Below are positions 48,614 to 61,189 of a DNA stretch of 64,000 nt, piece by piece (the stretch's first letter is position 1; each line of letters starts with the position of its first letter). The stretch lies in contig CAJNOL010000735.1 in NCBI GenBank assembly GCA_905250125.1, forward strand, positions 43,300 through 107,299, written 5' to 3'. A program made the translations under genes and the position numbers. Under the pieces are notes generated by a model that saw only the letters and a program-made list of their open reading frames with translations, had not been told where the DNA came from and searched no databases. The stretch comes from Rotaria sordida. Its lineage: Eukaryota; Rotifera; Eurotatoria; Philodinida; Philodinidae.

Positions 48614-50542
48614 AAACAGTTAAATTCTCAACTGAGCAATTATGACTTCCTATTTATAAAAATTGAAGGTAACAAAATAAATTTAAATCTCGTAAATTAT
48701 GTCTTTGAATGGAATTTCGTGCAGTCGCATTTTTTCTGCAGTAAACATTCTTTTTGTTAGAAACAGTGGCATCTCCCAATCAGACAAACAATAAAAAGAA
48801 AAGAACGTAACAACGCATCAGAATTTTAACGGAAATAAAATCGCATCTAGCGCACATTTTTACGATTTCAATTTCGTTCAAGAAGTGTAAAGCATTTTTA
48901 CACGTTCAGTTTTTGAATTAAGTGCATCCCTAGAGAGCACACAATTATATTCTATGAGTCTGAGTTACTTGAAGTATAATTTAGATGAATTATTATAAAA
49001 ATTCATTTAAATTACGCTTCAAATAACTCAGATCCATGCAACAAAACATGATGCTTCTCATTAAAACAACCAAGATATACGTATCTTAACGTTATAAAGG
49101 GGGTTTTACAATAGAAAAAAGGAAAGGGAAGGATAGAATTAGCAAGAGAACTAGTGAATGTAATAGCGAATGACTGCAACCAGAGAAGCACCAACACATA
49201 CATCTACAAAACATGTTGCAGAGTATCAAGTATGACGTATACGAGTATATTATTAGGACAAGTCCAATATAGAACATGTGATAACATATTGGGAAAAATC
49301 TAATACATCATGTTCGTAAAAAAACAGCTTGTGATGCATAGATATAATTGTCCATGTGATATATCGATCAGAAAAGAGAAAGCAATGAGTCAGCTCAGAA
49401 TGAAAAGGATGACAAATGTACACAAAAACGAATCTGCTAGCGTTATTGTGTAATAAAACTGAATCGAGCTGAATGTATTAAGGAAGTGCGTTATTAGAAA
49501 CATGTTAAAATATACATGTATCAAATTTTTTATTTTTAGAATGAGAAAAATATCAGTCGCACATTCACTATGAGTCATTATTATCGTTATATTCTTATGG
49601 AGTCTAATACTAAAATAGGTTTAGATATAGTTTTGTGGAAGTCACGTATATTTTCGAAGAAAATAATAGTGAGTAGAAGTTGAAATCGAGGTTTTTGTAA
49701 CTCATTCCTTCTAGACTCTAGCAACTGGGGCCGGAGGTGGAGTCAAAGATTATTGAATATGTTTTCCTTGCAACGAAAAAAAGCGCATAAGTAATAATAG
49801 CATTTAGATCATTCTAGATCTCTGTAGATGCTAACTAGTCTAAAATTGCGGGTTTTAGTTTTTAACGCAGCAAAAGGAACTTATTGAAGGTATGAATCAG
49901 TGGGACGGTGATATTATGTTTTTAGCAGAGTCAGAATAGGGCGAATATAGAAAAGTATGAACTAATTGAATTCTACGTTTACGTAAAACTCAATAGTGTA
50001 TGTCAATGTTTATTGAAAGAAAGAATGATGTGTGCGATAATTTATTCAACGATAAAATCAATGTATATAGCAGAGTGACATGATAGTTGAAGCAATGTAA
50101 CGAAGAGAAAATTATTTTTGTTGCTTCGTATGGCGTGTATCGTATACATTATTATTAGGATAAAAAAAACGTTATGTATTAAAGATGTATCTGACAATAC
50201 AAATAAGTCGTGTTAGTATAATTGATGGTAAACCTTAAGAAGCGTTATACCTTCATTTTTATATTATCGTAAATTGTGACAGAACAAAAAAGAAAAAGAG
50301 AAAGGCTTATAATAAGCGATGTAATGAGCGTAAGACGTTTATTAAGCGTTATGATCTATATCGAACAAGAAAATAAGATGAAAGAAATGATTATGACATA
50401 TAGCATACAGCATATTCTCATAAGCTTCTTCAAAGTTGAAAGTATACTTTAGAATTCTAAAATTCTTGTTAAATTCTGAATATATACAGTGAAATACTCA
50501 ACGAAGAAAAATGAAAGGCTTTATTTATCGCGCTATTTCAGT
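48614..50542. other. Intergenic, no gene seen
   Basis: It contains only short open frames. At 48940-49040 there is a weak inverted pair around TTATTATAAAAATTC (CTGAGTTACTTGAAGTATAA with TTACGCTTCAAATAACTCAG), a small hairpin element. From 49250 to 50500 the plus strand is purine-rich with no coding sense. Confidence 0.5.
48957..49032. repeat. Small hairpin repeat
   Basis: GTCTGAGTTACTTGAAGTA (about 48958-48976) is the near-exact inverse of ACGCTTCAAATAACTCAGAT (about 49013-49032), around AATTATTATAAAAATTCATT. The whole unit is about 75 bp and would fold as one stem. Confidence 0.6.
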
Positions 50543-50727
50543 GTCAAAACCAGGGGTGGCCCGAGGCAGCAAACATTGGGAGGTTGTCCCTGACTTCTGA
50601 GATGGAAATATAATTTTTTTTCTAATAGGGCGCAAGAAAAGTTTTTGACTCCGCGGGGGGAAAAACGAACATTTTCGATTATTGGGGGGTTGTCACAACC
50701 CCCAGTCGGGCTGCCCCTGGTCAAAAC
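50543..50727. mobile_element. 169-bp MITE with 8-bp target duplication, hAT-like
   Basis: The element runs from 50551 (CAGGGGTGGCCCGA) to 50719 (TCGGGCTGCCCCTG). The two ends are inverse repeats differing at two of 14 bases. It is flanked on both sides by the identical octamer GTCAAAAC (50543-50550 and 50720-50727). An 8-bp duplication and CAGGGG-type ends are features of the hAT superfamily. The interior has no open frame of note and carries G runs (CGCGGGGGGAAAA, TTGGGGGGTTG), so the copy is non-autonomous. The intact duplication implies recent insertion. Confidence 0.9.
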
Positions 50728-51278
50728 TAATAAATAGATTTTTTGTTTACAATCTTTTAGTTATTGTACTATACTAAATGATTACCATGTAATACTACAT
50801 CATAACGTCTTATACAAAAACGGAGAGTAAAATTATTCATGCGAGACTGAAAGAGCATATATATCCAAGACACGTATAGCCGAGAGAACAGAAAAAAATT
50901 GACAGTATTACATTATCTTTGCCTTTTCTTTCTTTCTTTCTTTCGTTCGCTATAATGAGATATACGATTTCGCTATAGTCGAAGATATTTCGACCCATCA
51001 TTAAGTATAACCATGTTAAATGAATCAAATAAATTGATAAAATAGGAATTTTAATTGCAAATATTTTCGAGATACTAAAATTTCAGAGTGTGCATATCAA
51101 CTATAAAAATTGTTAGAATTTCGATATGTTCATTTATTTGATACACTTTTTTAAAATAAACTATTTTAACCTCTCTGATAATATATCATAAATTTATAAC
51201 AGTCAAAATTTGTAAGTTCGACATTTTGGCACCTTAAGGGGCCATACTGACAAGTTTTCTTAGGAGAGTTCGACATGA

Positions 51279-51378
51279 NNNNNNNNNNNNNNNNNNNNNN
51301 NNNNNNNNNNNNNNNNNNNNNNNNNNNNNNNNNNNNNNNNNNNNNNNNNNNNNNNNNNNNNNNNNNNNNNNNNNNNNN
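51279..51378. other. Assembly gap (100 N)
   Basis: A run of exactly 100 N, a placeholder of unknown true length. No gene is visibly interrupted by it. Confidence 0.98.
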
Positions 51379-51639
51379 ACAAAAATAAATATTCTATTTT
51401 TTAATCAAAAATAAAAAGGAATTACCAATTAATCATTGCGCGGAATTTTATTAGAATTTTTCGGCATGTTTCTGGTAATCATGATAGAGTAAAATAAATA
51501 GTTTAAATTTCTAAAAGAAAAAGTTATGAAACTCAATTTCTTAGTTAAAAATAAATACAGCATTCAACTGTGTGTGAATAATCGTGCACAGTTTTAAATT
51601 AATCTTCACAATAGAATATAAAAATAGTTTTATAAATAA

Positions 51640-52010
51640 TCAAAGTTGAATTACCTATGTTCGTGAAACAAAAATACACCAAATGAAAGTTCTATTAAAG
51701 TTACATTTCAATGCCTTCGATAAAATAGGTATATTGAAAGATCAAGAATATTTTGAATGATCGTCAAAAGTTTCAGAAGAAAAAGTTGATGAAGTTTATG
51801 ATATTTGTAACAAATGAGCCACAATTAAGTGTTCGAGCTATTGCAAAGATCTGTTCTATTCCACCACTAACAATGCACTGAATCATGACTGAATAATTTT
51901 GATTGAAACTGTATCAGGTGCCATTTGTTCGTCAAATAGAGCAAACCTTAAGAGATATTACGTTAACCTTCCCGATGGAGTTTTGAAACACCCTGTACAT
52001 AATATAATGT
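51640..52010 (+). mobile_element. Decayed transposase-like fragment with helix-turn-helix wording
   Basis: One frame at about 51807-51885 reads FVTNEPQLSVRAIAKICSIP then PLTMH, a stop where a CGA codon would be expected, and IMTE. The TNEP-x-LSVRA-IA wording resembles the N-terminal HTH of a group of mariner/IS630-related transposases. The 3' part at 51975-51996 reads GGAGTTTTGAAACACCCTGT, also common downstream of such elements. Frameshifts and stops elsewhere show it is dead. The left side is close to an assembly gap. Confidence 0.5.
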
Positions 52011-55000
52011 AGCTTGTTTTTATTTCTTTACACTTCACAGTGGTTCCATAAGAATCACTGATACAATAACTTTATAAATAGATTATTAGTCTGTGTAACA
52101 TGCTAATGATGGTGTCTGATTCACCGAATGTCCATATCTTTATGTAGGGTCGTTTGATGAGTCCAATGGCCGTGTGGTAGAGAAAGGGGTTTTAATGACA
52201 TATTAAACTTTGGTCTTTTTTCGTTGACCATATTATTGAGCGAGCAAAAGCACCAGCAATCCCATGTTATTGTAGCTATAGAAAAAAAGCAAGAAGTAAA
52301 TCGATAAAAATTAATCTCAAAGGAATACATGCGTTTTTTCAATAAGCATCTAGTTTACTTTGAGACATTTTATAGCCTCTGAAGACGTTCAATTCACAAT
52401 AAGTTCGATTTCAACTTCTCATGAGTTGAGGTTTATAATTGTATGCCTTCGTATGTGTAATTTGCTGGGTTATCATGAAGCTTTCAAAACATACCTAACT
52501 TACTAGTGAGCTTGTTCACATAGAAATTCCGAAAGATCTCTATTGATTGTAGGTAGAGAACATTTTGTTTCGAAAAATTCGATTTTTTTCAAAATTATCG
52601 ATTTCGTACTCCCTATATTTCAAAGGCAGGGCGATGAAAAAAAAAATTCTTTCTACCAATTAATAGTCCATGCAGTTCACTACAGAACAAAAAGGTTCTT
52701 ATCGTTTTCAAATTCCACACTTCCTTTATTTTCTGCAATCACACTACAAATATTTATTTGAATGACTAACGGGTAGTAAAGGATTAACTACTTGAATAAA
52801 CAAGAAAAAAACAAATTTTCCCCTTGATTTCATAATGAACAATCATCAGTTCTTCGTACCATGAAAAAAAAATTAATCTTTTTCTTTTAAAGTTTGTTCA
52901 TTAACGTCATTTTTTATCAATAGAACAATTTTGAAAATCGAATATTAATCGATTTTCGTGTTTTTCCAATTTTTCGGTCAAAAAAATTATCTGAATTATA
53001 ATATCAATCGTGGGTGATAACTATTAATCATTTTAATCTTGATTAACTTTTTGATTTTTAGAATAGATTTAATTAAGTTGAAACAGTAATTATTTTGATT
53101 TAATTGATATATTTGATAGAATAGATTAAAATATATTTATTTTATTGTTCTTTATTTTAAAAACTTCATATTTATAGATTATTCTCAGAATGTTTTTTAT
53201 GTATTCATCTGCAAGTTAGGTTTTTTGGGCACTAAAGTTAGTTTATGTTGCTCATTTCTAACGATTTCTATCGTTTTAATGATCAAGAGATATGAACATA
53301 GAAGTTTCTAACTGCCTCATTATCAAAATCTCAGCTCTAAATATTGATCTAACACTTTTTCATCGTATGACGGCAGCATCGAATCATGCGGAATAAATTT
53401 ATCGTGGTCAAAAATAGTTAGTCAGATATTGGAAGTTAATTTCGGTCTAAAGGAAAGGTTTTCCACCTCGAAATTTCGAGCTCACTTTTCTGAACTACTT
53501 TTAATCGACTCTCATAAAATTTCAATAATTACTAGTAGTTTTCAGTTCATGTTTTCATTACAAAATATAAGAAAAGAATCCATTCTATTATTAAGTTCTT
53601 GCCAACTACTAGTATCATACAATTATAAAAATATTAAGGAAATAATACAGAGAGATCGAATTTGCGTAGATTTGCAGATTGTGAGCTGGCGAATCTATCG
53701 AATTCCTTAGAATTAAAACTCCATGTAATCACTATAGGACTCTCAGTATTTTTCCGAAGATCACTAACTGAACGTTGGATTATGAACCAACATTGTTGAA
53801 CGCTATATGGAATCATGTAGTGCCATAGCCTCTTCCAAACGGTGAAAATTGCAGCTCTCTATCTAGTTTCTATCAAAAGTTATTCAAAAAAATACTCACA
53901 CTGTTTCTTTTTTGAAATAGATATTAGTAGAAATAATAAAACAGATCTTCTATTGTATAGAACAAATTTAGGTTGCATAATTTATACTTTTCGTATTAGA
54001 GAAATAAAAGCTTTTCTTCAAATATTAATCAACATTTCAATTGATAAGAAAAGAGAAAAAAAAGTATTTCTTGCTATTCTTGGTTATACTGAGAAGAAAA
54101 ATGATTCTTTCTTCGCCATCATTGTTACAATAGAGATAAATAAAATTTATGAAAGCAACATGATAATCAATACGGTTATTTTTGGTTTTTGAATAGTTAT
54201 TTAACTAACAATAAAATTAAATAACTCTTCACCTTTGTTTGTCTTCTATCAGATGAATGCTCTCATTGCTGACTAATATCAGTAACTAACTGCCTATTTA
54301 GTATGTTGTGCAGATAGATCTTACATGACTCCATTAAGTTTGAATCCTCAAGATCAAAAGAGATCGAAATGCATTCATGTGTGTCCTTGTCATTTATTCT
54401 CAATGGCTTAGTGACTATCTCAACTATATAGTCATTGGATGCCATTAGAATATTAGTTTCATTGTAAATTATATTAATTAATACCAAACTATAATCTAGA
54501 TAGATCAAATATGCAGTATAATTGAAATATCTGACTTTGTTTTGAAATTGATCCAAATTATACAATGTTGAAACTCTTACAAAAACAATCATACATAGTG
54601 GAACAAGTTCAATAGATATTAAGAGAGAATAACTTTGAAATGATGAAAAAGCGAATTTTTATTTTTGTTTCCAGATTAGTTCACTTGTATGAATCTTTGT
54701 AAGACTAAATACATTTCATCAATTCTTATCTAAGTGTACTATCATTGAGAATTTCTTAGCTAGAAGACAACTGTGAAAAGATCTAATTAACTGAATAAAA
54801 AATAGCACGATATATAATCTCAGTTTGTATAGCAAAAAGAAATTACAAAATTACACCTATTTTTATTCAATGTAAATAAAGATCAAGTAAACTTTTGCTT
54901 CATTTTTTGATGAAAACAAAAATATAATGCGATGTTTTTAGTTTATTCAGCGAACTTAAAATTGTTGTATCATTTATAGATCTATTAGAATAGAAAAAAA

Positions 55001-57213
55001 AAATTGTCAAATAATACTAGATCAATTATATTATCATATAATTCTATATATATATATATATATTCAAAATCAAAATCAATAGATCTCTTTAATATTCATC
55101 GCATAGTTAAGAGTGCTTGCTACAAACTAATCGAAGTCACTATTATTTTTCATACTTATTTCTATTACTTTTTTAGTATAGGCAAGAAAAACAAAAGGTG
55201 ACAGTGTTTGATAGCAATGTGATTTTTGTCATTACTGCGTTTTTTCTTTTATAGTACAGCAAATAAGTGATTCAATTTTTTTTTATAACATTTCCACAGA
55301 ATATTTCTTCAAATGTATCACAGCTTCAAAAACTTTTCTATCAACATGTTAATTACAAATGCATATTTTGGATAATTTTACAATAGATGTCTTAGATAAT
55401 TATATTTTCATTTAAAATGGAGTATTTTTTTTAATACTTGTATAATTTGTATCATTACAAATGATGATTGAGAAATATATGACAATCAATTTTCTCATCT
55501 TCCAACGAAATATAAATGAATTATTGAACAAACAAAAACATTATACAAATACAAAATACGTTAAACGAAAAATTGCTCGCAGTTGTGTTCCAAGGACAAC
55601 TGATCGTCAGAGAAACGACCTGTCTTATTTATTTCTACATTTCGAACAGAAACTTTTACAGGGACTCTATTTTTTTTTGTTTGCCTTGTTGCTATTCATT
55701 GTCGTATTCCGTTTTGTCTTCATTTAATATTATTAGTATTTTAATCATTGCAAATAAACATGTTGTATCTATCCCTCATATCTACGATAAACCTCTATGC
55801 ACTATTATATATCTGGATCAGCTCACAAACACTGACACTGATTATTTCTCAAAGTTATAATTTGATCAGTTTACGCTATTTGTGTTGGTCATACGAGAAT
55901 TGTGTCGAATCAGTGCATAACTACCCATCATCCTTGACAGCTTGAATATAAATTGTTATCTGCGTAAAAATAGAAAATTGCACCATTTAAAATATTCACA
56001 AACATCTCAGCGACAAGATTCTATTGCTATTTAGATTCTGAAAAAGCTAATTAAAGAGATCCTCTATTCAATAAAGCATCTTCCGAATTATTTGGTGTAA
56101 CAAATAATCTATACTACTAGAGTGATTTCATCATCAAAATGTGTTGTAAAAGGTTAAGGATACATCCACCTATTTCGCTTTGGATGTGCAATAGTTGATA
56201 ACTATACATGAAAAAAAAATAGAAGACGCAAATAGTAAAAATTGTGTTTTTCGTCCGTTCACGTTTTTCTCAAAATCAGTTTTTAAATAAAAAAATCGAA
56301 GTTTTCTCCCGTGTACTTTCACACACTAACATCAATTTAGCTGAAACTTTTTTAATAATAAATTCAAGAGTATTGAAGTGTCTTTTTAATCTTTTAAAAA
56401 ATAATGTGTTAGTGAATTTCGGCAGATTTTACAGAATTTGTACCAGACAAGAAAACATGTTTTTTGACAAGGCTTCCCCTATTTTGATTATCCTAAGTGA
56501 CATGAACAATATTTTTCGACGAAAAAACGGGACAACCCGATTTAAACCTAGTTGCAGCAGGAATAGTTTTAGTAAAAACGAATGACTTTCATAAGAATGA
56601 TAGAAGGAAAACCTCAGATCGTTTTAAGCCCTTGTGTCTCCATCATCTCATAGAAGGTAACGTTCTGCAAAGTTAATTCTGTTACAACTTTTACTCTACT
56701 ACTCAGGATCCATTCGTCATATACACTTGAGCATTTTTCATTGAGGTGTTTTCAAAAAAAGAACCTGGAGAGTGAAAGAGATTCCCTGAAGCAAGAGCGA
56801 AATTCATTGTGGTTGCTTCAATATTATACAAAATACTCATTCGGATTCCGAACAGTATTTTAAATATAGAAACAGTTGAGATAACAGTGAAATGCCTTGA
56901 AGCAACTTTGAACAGCGATTCAAGTAGCAAAAAGTTGAATGAAGTAGCTAAACTATAGAAGTAGTAGTTTCCTCCTTGTGAGATTTAAATTGCTTCTGTT
57001 ATTTATGCCTAGGCTTGAGTTATTTCGAACTAGTGAATATAGACTGATTTTGTAAACCTTCAAACCTGTCAATATTAACTCATTTGTCATATTTTATCAT
57101 GCCATGGCTTTTATTGATTAAATGAAAAAAAGAAGCAAGCTACAATGGAATTATTTCATGTTCTTTACTCAGTTATAATGTCTGTATTATTAAAAAAGTA
57201 TTTTGACACTATT
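52011..57213. other. 5 kb gene-poor AT-rich region
   Basis: No exon chain could be built. The longest open frames (53842-54192 plus, 54263-54592 minus, 56244-56585 plus) have no recognisable domain or signal peptide. A (TA)n run lies at about 55026-55045. This may be the 3' flank of the gene at 57214. Confidence 0.5.
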
Positions 57214-58107
57214 CTAGACAGTCTCATATTGTACCATAGCAGTTGTTACTGTTCCTTCTCCTTCTAAGATTGCAATGTTTTCCTTCTCTGCTTCACCGAA
57301 AACACGAGAATGATGCTGTTCAATAATCTTTTTGAGTTCTTGTTCATCAGGATAATGACCGACCATGGCTTTGAGCTGCATCACAATGCGTGCGAGAATT
57401 TCGCTATCTTGTAGATGCACCTTGAACTCGGTTTCGTCAAATATTTCATTACTCAGATAGTAGAACTTGAGTGGCTCAACCTTGAGATAACTTTGATAAA
57501 ATGCTTCCTGTTTTTCTGTTGAAATAACGCGCACAATCGATGGCGTGTGAACTAGACCATAGCGAAGATGCTCGATGGTGATGGCAATAGTTCGAGTGGC
57601 ATTTTTCCTCTGAGTCGTAACGATCTCATGCTCGGGTGCCACTTGTGCCTCCGTGTGACAACAACAGCAGACGTTTTTCATACAGCACAATTTCAGTTTT
57701 TGACAGCAGTCTAGCTCCTCTCGAGGCGCAGCCTTGAGTTTCGCAACCTTCTTTTGCTCAACCCCCTTCTTAACTTCACTTGATACTTTGATTGATATAA
57801 TATCTTCGATAGGAAGTATTTGAATGTCCTCTTCCAGTCCAACTTTGTATTCTCGCTGTTCACTGGCGCCTGCTAACAGAGTTTCAGTTCTACTCCTTTC
57901 CATTAAAACGCCACTTGTGGTGGTTCTTGAATACAGGGCGCTACCTTGTGTTTCTACGTTTTGCATAGCTTTACGCGATGTATGCACAGCAAGCACTGGA
58001 CAGGTGTATTCATTGTTGCCAGCGCGAACGCCTATAAGCAAAAATAAAGGCCTAGTGTGAGCTTCGAGTTTTATCCAACCAACACAGTACATAAACTTCG
58101 TTACCAT
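57214..58107 (-). CDS. Unrecognised protein with a cysteine cluster, possibly 5'-incomplete
   Basis: An open frame of 297 codons on the minus strand with a noticeably higher GC content than the surroundings, so it is very likely coding. The family is not recognised. Visible features: a central basic segment, then CC-x5-CC-x4-CCCC at residues 134-150 (DCCQKLKLCC, NVCCCCH), which could be palmitoylated or bind metal. A mixed alpha/beta-like segment follows (ATRTIAITIEHLRYGLVHTP, VEPLKFYYLSNEIFDETEFK), then a charged helix (DEQELKKIIEQHHSRVFGEA). The first Met is at 58107, but at 58032 the coding strand reads TTATTTTTGCTTATAG before GCGTTCGC. That is a good acceptor, so the true exon may begin at 58031 with earlier exons upstream. 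No membrane span is certain. Confidence 0.62.
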   Translation of the reverse strand: MVTKFMYCVGWIKLEAHTRPLFLLIGVRAGNNEYTCPVLAVHTSRKAMQNVETQGSALYSRTTTSGVLMERSRTETLLAGASEQREYKVGLEEDIQILPIEDIISIKVSSEVKKGVEQKKVAKLKAAPREELDCCQKLKLCCMKNVCCCCHTEAQVAPEHEIVTTQRKNATRTIAITIEHLRYGLVHTPSIVRVISTEKQEAFYQSYLKVEPLKFYYLSNEIFDETEFKVHLQDSEILARIVMQLKAMVGHYPDEQELKKIIEQHHSRVFGEAEKENIAILEGEGTVTTAMVQYETV

Positions 58108-61070
58108 TCATGTCCTCTCTATAATTGCATAGAAATTCAAAAATTGCAACAACCTATCATCTCAAAGACTCAAAGACAGTGAGAAACTATTTTAACTGAG
58201 AGTCTTGGTGAAAATCCTACACTATTAGTCCAAAAATCTATCATATTTCAACAAATATTCTATGAAAGTGTTGCCAAAAACAAAAATGTGATCATTTTGG
58301 TTCTTGGCTTCAGGTACAAAAGATAGTTACAAGAGATCAGTTGGATGATAAAAAAACTTCTCACATTTCATGTCTTAAAGATTCCGTTTCTATCACATAT
58401 TATTCCACAAATAGCTGAAGCTTTTTCAACAGATACATGTTTCTCAATATTAATAATTTAAAGAATAGAGAGAAAGCTGTTAGAACAATCATTGCGGGAT
58501 AAAAATGTGAAATACGATGTAGCTGCTGTTGATAATTACAGGAAGATTGTTTTATTTCATGTACCTTGGGACAGATTTCTTCACTCTTCTTTTACTTAAT
58601 CCGTCAGAAATACAATAACGAAATAGTTAATACATTGAAAGGAACCCTTATTGGTATACAATTTGTGATCGTATGTCAACAACGCCTGTCGCGTTTTGTG
58701 ATGGTCTTTGAAGACTGTTTGGCTCAGGCTGGAAGAGAGAGGAAATGGACCCAAATTTCTACCCTATATACTTTAACACTCATTTGACATCGTGTTTCAC
58801 AAAAATACAACGTTTGGAAACCTCTTAGAATAGTTTGACAAGATGTTATTATGATGCGCATGCTTTTAGACCAACATTTCAGTTTTTATCATAAAAGATT
58901 AAAGACTACACGAAATTGTTCCGAGAGGAAACTTTTGAGACTTAGATCTCACTTTTATGATGGACTTAAGAGTCATCAAACCAACATAAACAAGAGTTCT
59001 AACAATCAACAAATTCAGAAGGTTATTATTCTTTATTAATCGACCACGAAAAAATATTTTGCGCATAAAAAGTCACTGGATTAGTACATTTACTCTTTAG
59101 TAACATCATATCATTATACGAAAGATAAACAATAGTTGTTCAAACCCATCTAGGTTTTGCAGAGTCTCCAGACTATGTTTCATTTATCAGGAAGCAGAAT
59201 ATTGACTTTAACTTGTTGCTATATACCTCATTAATTTGTTAATTGTGACAACCGTGACTTATTTTAAGCCTTTGCCTCTCAATTGCAATATCAAAGTGAT
59301 ATCTGAGTCTCAAAATTTTTCTTTACGAACAATTTCGTTTGATCTCTAGTCTTTCATGATAAAAATTGGAATGTTGATCTAAAACTCTGTGTCATAGTCA
59401 AATCTCGGAAAACTATTCTAAGACTGTTTGCAGTAAAACAAGGCAATCCTGTTTCTGTGATTCAATTTCGATACTAATGGAATCATATTTCCAAGAAGTA
59501 TACGTATCGACACTAGGATCATTCATTGCTCCAAGATAATGTGTAACTATGGAGAGAAGTTTGCCGCCTTTTCACAATCAAAATAAGAGCTCAAATACTA
59601 CACTTCGTAATCTTGAATACTCGCAAAAAAATTGTATATCTTTGATTGACAAAGTATCGGCATTTTTTTCGGAGAGAGGAGGAAGTGGCTGTAGAAGTTT
59701 AGAGTTGACTGTTTAATCTGACTGAATCAAGCAGACTCATGTTCATGAAAGTTCACAATGACAACCTAGAATGTCTTCATCAAAGTTCTACAGCATTTGC
59801 AAGAAACATCTACTTTTCACCCCATGCTCTCGGCGTTTTACAGCTTCAGATTGGTAATATGAAGCAGGGGGCAGCCATATTAGGGGTAGAAATGTGAAAT
59901 GAAGTGCCATTTGCACACCCTGACGATGGCATATTTTCTCAAATCAAATTATGTCTTAATGATCACTAGTTCCAAGACTAGAAATCCTTCAAGCTTCACC
60001 TTGAAATCAATAACTTAGCATAACTTGATTGAAACCAGACCTATGTATAATTCTGCTAAAGCCCGTATGGCTTGGATTTTAGAACAGAATACGAATTACG
60101 TAGAATATTTTGGTTTTGACTCTGGTCGCAAAAATGAAACCGAAAAAAGATCACAAAAGTTAGTTGTTCCGTTGGAAACATGACTGACTTTTCGTTTTCA
60201 TTCAGACACGTTCCTCTATTTCGCCGTGATTTTTACACTGTCGTTACTTAAATCTTACTGAAAGATAACACCGAAGACTATACTCATGATCATCGATCTC
60301 TCATCAGTATTGTGACCGATTTCATCTGTAAACCGAGACTAATTTCAAATAGAAGTATTTTGAATACAAATACTCTAGCTGTGTAGCTATTTCGTATTAT
60401 TTTTCGATTTTCATATTGTAAACATATATAGTACTACCTGGATACAATTTACAATATCCATTTGGAGTATCTTTCGCCTTAATTTCTAGATTTTGAGCCA
60501 TTAAATTGATCTGCTTTGGCACTAGTTTGTTGCCGAATCTGCTTGTACAGCCGTTTCCCATAATTGAATAGTGTGTTTTGATGTATGCTTGTGATCGTGA
60601 ACTATTATTTACGTGAATCTGAAGCATGAGAAAAAGGTTGTCTAGGTCAGTAATACAATAGAATTTCAGGATAAAAAAGTGAAAGGAATGTGAGAAAGAT
60701 GAGGGAAGGGCGAGTGAGGTTGTTACTTGAGGGTGTGGGTGTGGATGTGGGCATGTTAGGATGTAAGGTTGGGGTACGTCTGGCATTCTTGACTGTACAG
60801 ACACCTACACTCTTTATGTAGTTCTTGTAAGCAATAGGAATTCTATTAAGTACCGTTAGGGAGCAACTATCTCGGCAGCAACTCTCACAGGAGCATCTGT
60901 CATGAGATCTTCCAAAGCATATTGTCCTATGTGTTGGCTATTCTCTGTTGTGAAGTGTGGGCGCGCATGTGAGTAAAGCAACGATCCACACCAACATTTT
61001 CCAAACTCACCAGTTGCAAAGCCAGAATTTCGGATAAGTGGAGGCGGGTGGAAGGAGTCGTCACGAAAAT
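58108..61070. other. Intergenic, no gene confirmed
   Basis: Short open frames only. At 60397-60804 (minus) a 135-codon frame includes an HPHPHPHP stretch from a simple GT-rich repeat (60726-60754). It contains VNNSSRSQAYIKTHYSIMGN but no recognisable domain, so I leave it uncalled. Missing 5' exons of the gene at 57214 could lie at 58100-58600. Confidence 0.45.
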
Positions 61071-61073
61071 ACA

Positions 61074-61150
61074 TCCTATTCCGCGATGTTGAACATTGCG
61101 GGACTCAGTTCCACCCACGGAATAGATTTCATCAGTTCCAAAATTCCTAC
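61074..61150 (+). repeat. First copy of the dyad-bearing repeat end
   Basis: It begins TATTCCGCGATGTTGAACAT and continues into TGCGGGACTCAGTTCC. The same wording opens the element at 62418. The sequence around the central G (CCGCGATGTT / AACATTGCGG) is a near-perfect dyad. It marks the left end of the GAATTCC-rich domain. Confidence 0.65.
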
Positions 61151-61189
61151 ATTTCAGTGCAGATGCAATTCATAGGATTTTCACCCAAT

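Noticed and set aside
53842-54592. Two frames of 116 and 109 codons on opposite strands
   Set aside because: Composition is that of AT-rich DNA. No domain, no good splice sites around them and no polyadenylation context; they could be relics, but I cannot support a call.
60397-60804. 135-codon minus-strand frame with an HPHPHP stretch
   Set aside because: The distinctive part comes from a GT-rich simple repeat; the rest has no recognisable domain and no neighbouring exon.
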